Shown piece after piece: positions 42,197-45,320 of a stretch of DNA of 45,320 nucleotides. The stretch is from NCBI RefSeq assembly GCF_004335005.1, contig NZ_RQRT01000034.1, positions 1 to 45,320 on the forward strand, read 5' to 3'. The notes under the pieces were generated by a model. It did not search any database and was not told where the DNA came from. It worked only from the letters and a program-made list of their open reading frames with translations. A program made the position numbers and the translations under genes. Numbering within the stretch: the stretch's first letter is position 1; each line of letters begins with the position of its first letter. The stretch is from Paracoccus nototheniae. Lineage in GTDB: Bacteria > Pseudomonadota > Alphaproteobacteria > Rhodobacterales > Rhodobacteraceae.

Positions 42197-43450
42197 ATGG
42201 TCCCCGACGGTATCATCCTGTGGGAGTGGGTGGCGTTCGCGATCCGCTGGACCCATGTCATCACGGCGATCGCCTGGATCGGCTCGTCGTTCTATTTCAT
42301 CGCGCTGGATCTGGGGCTGCAGAAGGGCGCGCATCTGCCACCCGGCGCGCATGGCGAGGAATGGCAGGTCCATGGCGGCGGCTTCTATCACATCCAGAAA
42401 TATCTGGTGGCGCCCGAACGGATGCCCGAACACCTGACCTGGTTCAAATGGGAAAGCTATGCCACCTGGCTGTCGGGCGCGGCGCTGTTGATGGTGACCT
42501 ATTGGGCCGGGGCGAGCCTCTATCTGATCGAGCCCTCCAAGGCCGACCTGGCGCTGTGGCAGGCGATCGGGATCTCGGCGGGGTCGCTGGCCTTGGGCTG
42601 GCTGATCTATGACGGGCTGTGCAAATCGCCGCTTGGCAACCGGCCCACCGCGCTGATGCTGCTGCTGTTCGCGGCGCTGGTGGCGATGGGCTGGGCCTAT
42701 GATCAGGTCTTCACAGGCCGCGCGGCGCTGCTGCATCTGGGGGCCTTCACCGCGACGATCATGACCGCGAACGTGTTTCTGGTGATCATGCCCAACCAGC
42801 GCATCGTGGTGGCCGATCTCAAGGCGGGCCGGGCGCCTGATCCCAGATACGGCAAGATCGCCAAGCTGCGATCGACCCATAACAACTATCTGACGCTGCC
42901 GGTCATCTTCCTGATGCTGTCGAACCATTACCCTCTGGCCTTTGCCAGCGAATACAACTGGCTGATCGCGGCGCTGATCTTTCTGATGGGGGTGACGATC
43001 CGGCATTTCTTCAACACGATGCATGCCCGGGGGGGCTATCGCTGGTGGACCTGGGCGGTGACGGCGATGCTGTTCGTGGCGGTGATGTGGCTGTCGGCGC
43101 TTGGCGCGAACCGCGACAGCTATGACGAGGCGATGGCCCGCCCGCTGACCGGGGTCGAGGCGCGGTTCGCCGAAGCGCCGGAATTTCAGGAGGCCGCGAA
43201 TGCGGTGATCGGGCGCTGTTCGATGTGCCATGCCCGCGAACCGGTGTGGGAGGGGATCCATCACGCCCCCAAGGGCCTGCTGCTGGAAACCCCCTCGGAC
43301 ATCGCCCGTGCCGCACGAGAGATCCATGTGCAGGCCGGTCTGACCAATGCGATGCCCCCCGCCAACATCACCGGGATGGAGGATGAGGAACGCGCCCTGA
43401 TCCGCCGCTGGTTCCGGCAGGTCGGCGCCGCCGGGGTCGCAGGGCTTTAG
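42197..43450 (+). CDS. puuD: Membrane urate hydroxylase PuuD with cytochrome c domain
   Basis: A 417-aa protein that oxidises urate to 5-hydroxyisourate at the inner membrane, passing electrons to the respiratory chain. About eight membrane segments make up the urate oxidase domain (DUF989): WTHVITAIAWIGSSFYFIALDLGL, the conserved WFKWESYATWLSG, LVIMPNQRIVVADLKAG and LRSTHNNYLTLPVIFLMLSNHYP. A periplasmic c-type haem domain follows, with CSMCH at residues 341-345 and a likely axial Met in NAMPPAN. The ATG at 42197 is 1 nt after the uraH stop. An intrinsic terminator follows. Confidence 0.95.
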   Translation: MVPDGIILWEWVAFAIRWTHVITAIAWIGSSFYFIALDLGLQKGAHLPPGAHGEEWQVHGGGFYHIQKYLVAPERMPEHLTWFKWESYATWLSGAALLMVTYWAGASLYLIEPSKADLALWQAIGISAGSLALGWLIYDGLCKSPLGNRPTALMLLLFAALVAMGWAYDQVFTGRAALLHLGAFTATIMTANVFLVIMPNQRIVVADLKAGRAPDPRYGKIAKLRSTHNNYLTLPVIFLMLSNHYPLAFASEYNWLIAALIFLMGVTIRHFFNTMHARGGYRWWTWAVTAMLFVAVMWLSALGANRDSYDEAMARPLTGVEARFAEAPEFQEAANAVIGRCSMCHAREPVWEGIHHAPKGLLLETPSDIARAAREIHVQAGLTNAMPPANITGMEDEERALIRRWFRQVGAAGVAGL

Positions 43451-43500
43451 GGACGCGAAACGGCGCCAGGCCGCCGCCTGATCGGGGCCCGTGACGACGA

Positions 43501-43530
43501 AAGCCCCCGGCACAATGCCGGGGGCTTTTT
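43501..43530 (+). terminator. Intrinsic terminator after puuD
   Basis: AAGCCCCCGGCA, a CAA loop and TGCCGGGGGCTT form a perfect 12-bp stem followed by further T residues. It ends the permease-uraH-puuD transcript 50 nt past the stop. Confidence 0.92.
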
Positions 43531-43548
43531 GGCGCGACCTGACAAGAT

Positions 43549-43606
43549 GGATATTTGAGTGAAGAAGAAAGGCCGCCGGGCCCCATTCTTCTTCACTTAA
43601 ATATCC
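43549..43606. repeat. Two dispersed 3'-end elements facing each other
   Basis: The plus copy (43549-43569, GGATATTTGAGTGAAGAAGAA less one base) and the minus copy (43586-43606) form an inverted pair with one mismatch in 21 and a 16-nt loop. One reads with puuD and the other with the convergent LysR gene, so each gene appears to carry its own copy past its stop codon. Confidence 0.65.
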
Positions 43607-43691
43607 GCGGGGGATCGCGAAACGCGATGGGGGCGGCAGCCCCTGATCCTCCCCTCTCCGTCAGGCGCAGCCGCGGGAGGCGATCCCCCGC
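43607..43691. repeat. 12-bp inverted repeat with nested hairpin
   Basis: GCGGGGGATCGC (43607-43618) and its exact complement (43680-43691) enclose 61 nt. Inside, ATCGCG-AAA-CGCGAT (43614-43628) forms its own perfect stem overlapping the left arm, so two folds compete. It lies between puuD and the LysR gene; no coding sequence is seen here. Confidence 0.55.
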
Positions 43692-43741
43692 GCCGATGAT
43701 CCGCGCCCCAGGCAAGGTTCCCAAGGCCTGCGCACCGGCCG

Positions 43742-44635
43742 TCAGAAGAGCGGTTTCAATTCGCGCATGGCGTAATCGGCGAACAGGCGCACCTTGGGAT
43801 CCTGCAACCGGCGATGCGGGGTCAGGCAGCCGAATTGCGAGGGCAGGGGCGGATGGTCGGGCAGGACGCGGACCAGTCGCCCGGCCTCGATATCGGCGCT
43901 GACCTCATAGGCGGGGCGGTTGGCGATGCCGTGGCCCTCCAGTGCCCAATGGGTCAGCACATCGCCGTCATCGGTGTCGAAGCGGCCCTGCACCATCATC
44001 TTGCGCGGCCCTTCGGGGGTCTGCAGCGTCCAGTAATATTCCGGACTGCGCGGATAGCGCAGCAGCAGGCAATTATGGCTTGCCAGATCGTCGGGATGGG
44101 CGGGCGTGCCCGCCGCTTCCAGATAGGCGGGTGCGGCGACCAGCACGCGCGGGCAGGGCGCGATGCGGCGCCATTTCAGGGCCGAATCCTCTGGCTCGCC
44201 CAGAAAGAAGGCCAGATCGATGGCATCCTCGACGATATTGACGCTGCGGTCCGACAGACGCAGGCGGATGTCCACGCCGGGATTGGCCGCGCAAAAGGCC
44301 GGGATCAGCGGCGCGATCAGCCGTCGCCCCAAGCCCAGAGGCGCGGTCAGCCGGATCACCCCCTGCGGGCGCCCGGAAAAGCCCGAGACCAGCGCCTCGG
44401 CCTCGTCCAGGGTCTCGATCACGCGGCGGGCATGGTCATAGAAGGCGCGGCCGATTTCGGTCGGGGTCAGCTTGCGCGTGGTGCGGTTCAGCAGCCGCAC
44501 GCCATAGCGGTTTTCCAGATCCTTGATGCGGTTCGAGGCAACTGCCGGGGACAGCCGCAGATCGCGTCCTCCTGCGGTGATTGATCCGAGTTCGACAACG
44601 CGGACGAAGACGCGGAGGCTTTCGAGATAGGACAT
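43742..44635 (-). CDS. LysR-family transcriptional regulator
   Basis: A 297-aa regulator. The winged helix-turn-helix is at residues 1-60 (MSYLESLRVFVRVVELGSITAGGRDLRLSPAVASNRIKDLE, then RLLNRTTRKLTPTEIG). A periplasmic-binding-like effector domain follows from about residue 90 (GVIRLTAPLGLGRRLIAPLIPAFCAANPGVDIRLRL). It is divergent from xdhA and is therefore a candidate regulator of xanthine dehydrogenase. In many Rhodobacteraceae a LysR gene lies next to xdhABC. The ligand is unknown. Confidence 0.92.
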   Translation of the reverse strand: MSYLESLRVFVRVVELGSITAGGRDLRLSPAVASNRIKDLENRYGVRLLNRTTRKLTPTEIGRAFYDHARRVIETLDEAEALVSGFSGRPQGVIRLTAPLGLGRRLIAPLIPAFCAANPGVDIRLRLSDRSVNIVEDAIDLAFFLGEPEDSALKWRRIAPCPRVLVAAPAYLEAAGTPAHPDDLASHNCLLLRYPRSPEYYWTLQTPEGPRKMMVQGRFDTDDGDVLTHWALEGHGIANRPAYEVSADIEAGRLVRVLPDHPPLPSQFGCLTPHRRLQDPKVRLFADYAMRELKPLF

Positions 44636-44850
44636 GGAACTGGTCCGCTTTCAATGAGACGTGTAAAGTCTTCTATGTTGGGGCGGATTTCGCAAGGGTG
44701 GATTTGGGCCTAGCATCGGGTGTGGGACGGCGATCTTGGTGCCGCCCGGGCGGCAGGGATGGGGGCGATCTCTTGGTCTGTCCGAGCGGCTGCATTGCCT
44801 AGGGCCACGCGTCACGGGCGCCGGATGCGGCCGGGCTTGCCGACCGGGGC

Positions 44851-44878
44851 GCATTGACTGGGGTGCATTGACTGGGGC
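44851..44878 (+). repeat. 14-bp tandem duplication
   Basis: GCATTGACTGGGG occurs twice in tandem with a one-base spacer (44851-44863 and 44865-44877). Each copy contains TTGACTGG, a good -35-like hexamer. It may be a duplicated promoter part or a simple slippage product. Confidence 0.65.
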
Positions 44879-44884
44879 CAGCCA

Positions 44885-44958
44885 CCCGGGCCCCCTGTCT
44901 TCCGGGCCCTCCGTTTTCCGGGCCCCTCCGTCTTCCGGGCCCCTCCGTTCCGGGCCCG
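44885..44958 (+). repeat. 17-bp tandem repeats with GGGCCC core
   Basis: Units of the form CTTCCGGGCCCCTCCGT occur about four to five times with a 16-17 bp period (clear units at 44899, 44915 and 44932, partial at 44885 and 44949). Each unit has a self-complementary CCGGGCCC core. The period is not a multiple of three, which argues against coding. Confidence 0.75.
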
Positions 44959-45035
44959 ATCGACCGGCCCGGTGATCCGGCCCCTCAACCCAAGCTCCGG
45001 CTTATTGGCCCGGGCGATGCGACAAAGGCCACGCG

Positions 45036-45320
45036 ATGACGCAGCTGCAGTTTCTGTTGAACGACCGCCCGGTGGGCCTGAGCGATGTGGGGGCCTCGGA
45101 CACGCTTCTGGACCATCTGCGTCTGGTCCGCCGCCTGACCGGCACCAAGGAGGGCTGCGCCGAGGGTGATTGCGGGGCCTGCACGGTGCTGTCGGGGCGG
45201 CTGACGCCGGACGGTCTGGTCTATGAGCCGGTGAATGCCTGCATCCGGCTGCTGGCGGCCTGCCATGCCACCCATATCGTGACCATCGAGCATCTGCGCG
45301 GCCCGCAAGATGGGGCGCAA
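45036..45320 (+). CDS. xdhA: Xanthine dehydrogenase small subunit, 5' part
   Basis: The first 95 codons of a gene that continues past the window. The product begins MTQLQFLLNDRPVGLSDV and carries the plant-type 2Fe-2S ferredoxin pattern EGCAEGDCGACTV with Cys41, Cys46, Cys49 and a fourth Cys69 (NACIRLL). The FAD and second iron-sulfur parts are not in view. With the Mo subunit it oxidises hypoxanthine and xanthine to urate, feeding PuuD next door. Divergent from the LysR gene. Confidence 0.93.
   Translation, partial: MTQLQFLLNDRPVGLSDVGASDTLLDHLRLVRRLTGTKEGCAEGDCGACTVLSGRLTPDGLVYEPVNACIRLLAACHATHIVTIEHLRGPQDGAQ

Larger units (their letters stand above)
44636..45035. other. 400-nt divergent intergenic region (LysR gene / xdhA)
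   Basis: No credible gene is seen here. It holds AGAC-7 nt-GTCT (44657-44671), a dyad of the LysR T-N11-A kind next to the regulator start. It also holds a 14-bp tandem duplication (44851-44878) and GGGCCC tandem repeats (44885-44958). The promoters of both genes must lie here, but none is convincing by eye. Confidence 0.6.

Noticed and set aside
44885..44958. CRISPR-like array
   Set aside because: Units are 16-17 bp with no unique spacers between them and no cas genes nearby; they are simple tandem repeats.
44736..44975. Small plus-strand frame upstream of xdhA
   Set aside because: It runs through the non-triplet tandem repeats, with Pro/Gly/Arg/Ser composition and no ribosome site.

Overview
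This is a GC-rich (roughly two-thirds G+C) chromosomal segment from an alphaproteobacterium, most likely a Rhodobacteraceae and probably Paracoccus-like. The case rests on gene content and order: a GapR/DUF2312 gene, a DUF1127 gene, YmdB upstream of YebC, a dac-tmk-holB-tatD-MBL block, and a PuuE-UraD fusion with PuuD. No phage, plasmid, CRISPR or insertion-sequence genes are visible. The region looks like stable core and metabolic chromosome.

Layout. 1-6250 (minus strand): a tightly overlapping thiamine operon, thiD-thiO-thiS-thiG-thiE-thiF(rhodanese)-thiY-tenA, led by a clear TPP riboswitch. It combines thiazole synthesis with pyrimidine (HMP) salvage. 6307-10325: a chromate transporter, a hotdog thioesterase and a DEAD-box helicase with a DbpA-type RNA-binding end. 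10527-16848: a polyamine-type ABC operon (ATPase, two paralogous tandem binding proteins, two permeases) ending in a hemerythrin-domain gene interrupted by an in-frame TAG. 16924-22364 (minus): the housekeeping block dac-tmk-holB-tatD-MBL hydrolase, ending in an AEC transporter. 22452-26447: thymidine kinase, a RhlE-type helicase, a small membrane protein, gapR and an unrecognised protein. 26552-34886: an iron-type ABC permease, tRNA-Thr(UGU), a cold-shock protein, a YmdB-type phosphoesterase, two SLC13/RCK transporters flanking a DUF1127 protein, and yebC. 35043-36455: an EamA exporter and a small secreted protein. 36624-45320: purine/ureide catabolism (allE, puuE-uraD, an IclR regulator, an NCS2 purine permease, uraH, puuD), then a LysR regulator divergent from the 5' end of xdhA, which runs off the window.

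How they work together. The purine cluster takes xanthine to urate (Xdh), 5-hydroxyisourate (PuuD), OHCU (UraH), S-allantoin (UraD domain), allantoate (PuuE domain) and then handles ureidoglycine (AllE). Allantoate amidohydrolase and ureidoglycolate lyase are not in the window. The thiamine operon has no thiC, and no ABC permease or ATPase partner for its binding protein is seen within the window.

The most unusual signals are non-coding. A dispersed element (core GGGATATTT, a few bases, TGAAGAAGAA) sits just past stop codons, usually beside a hairpin and reading in the direction of the gene it follows. Strong hairpins lie at the three junctions around the duplicated binding-protein genes. Nested inverted repeats lie between puuD and the LysR gene, and 17-bp GGGCCC-containing tandem repeats lie upstream of xdhA. 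I found no convincing wholly new multi-gene system.
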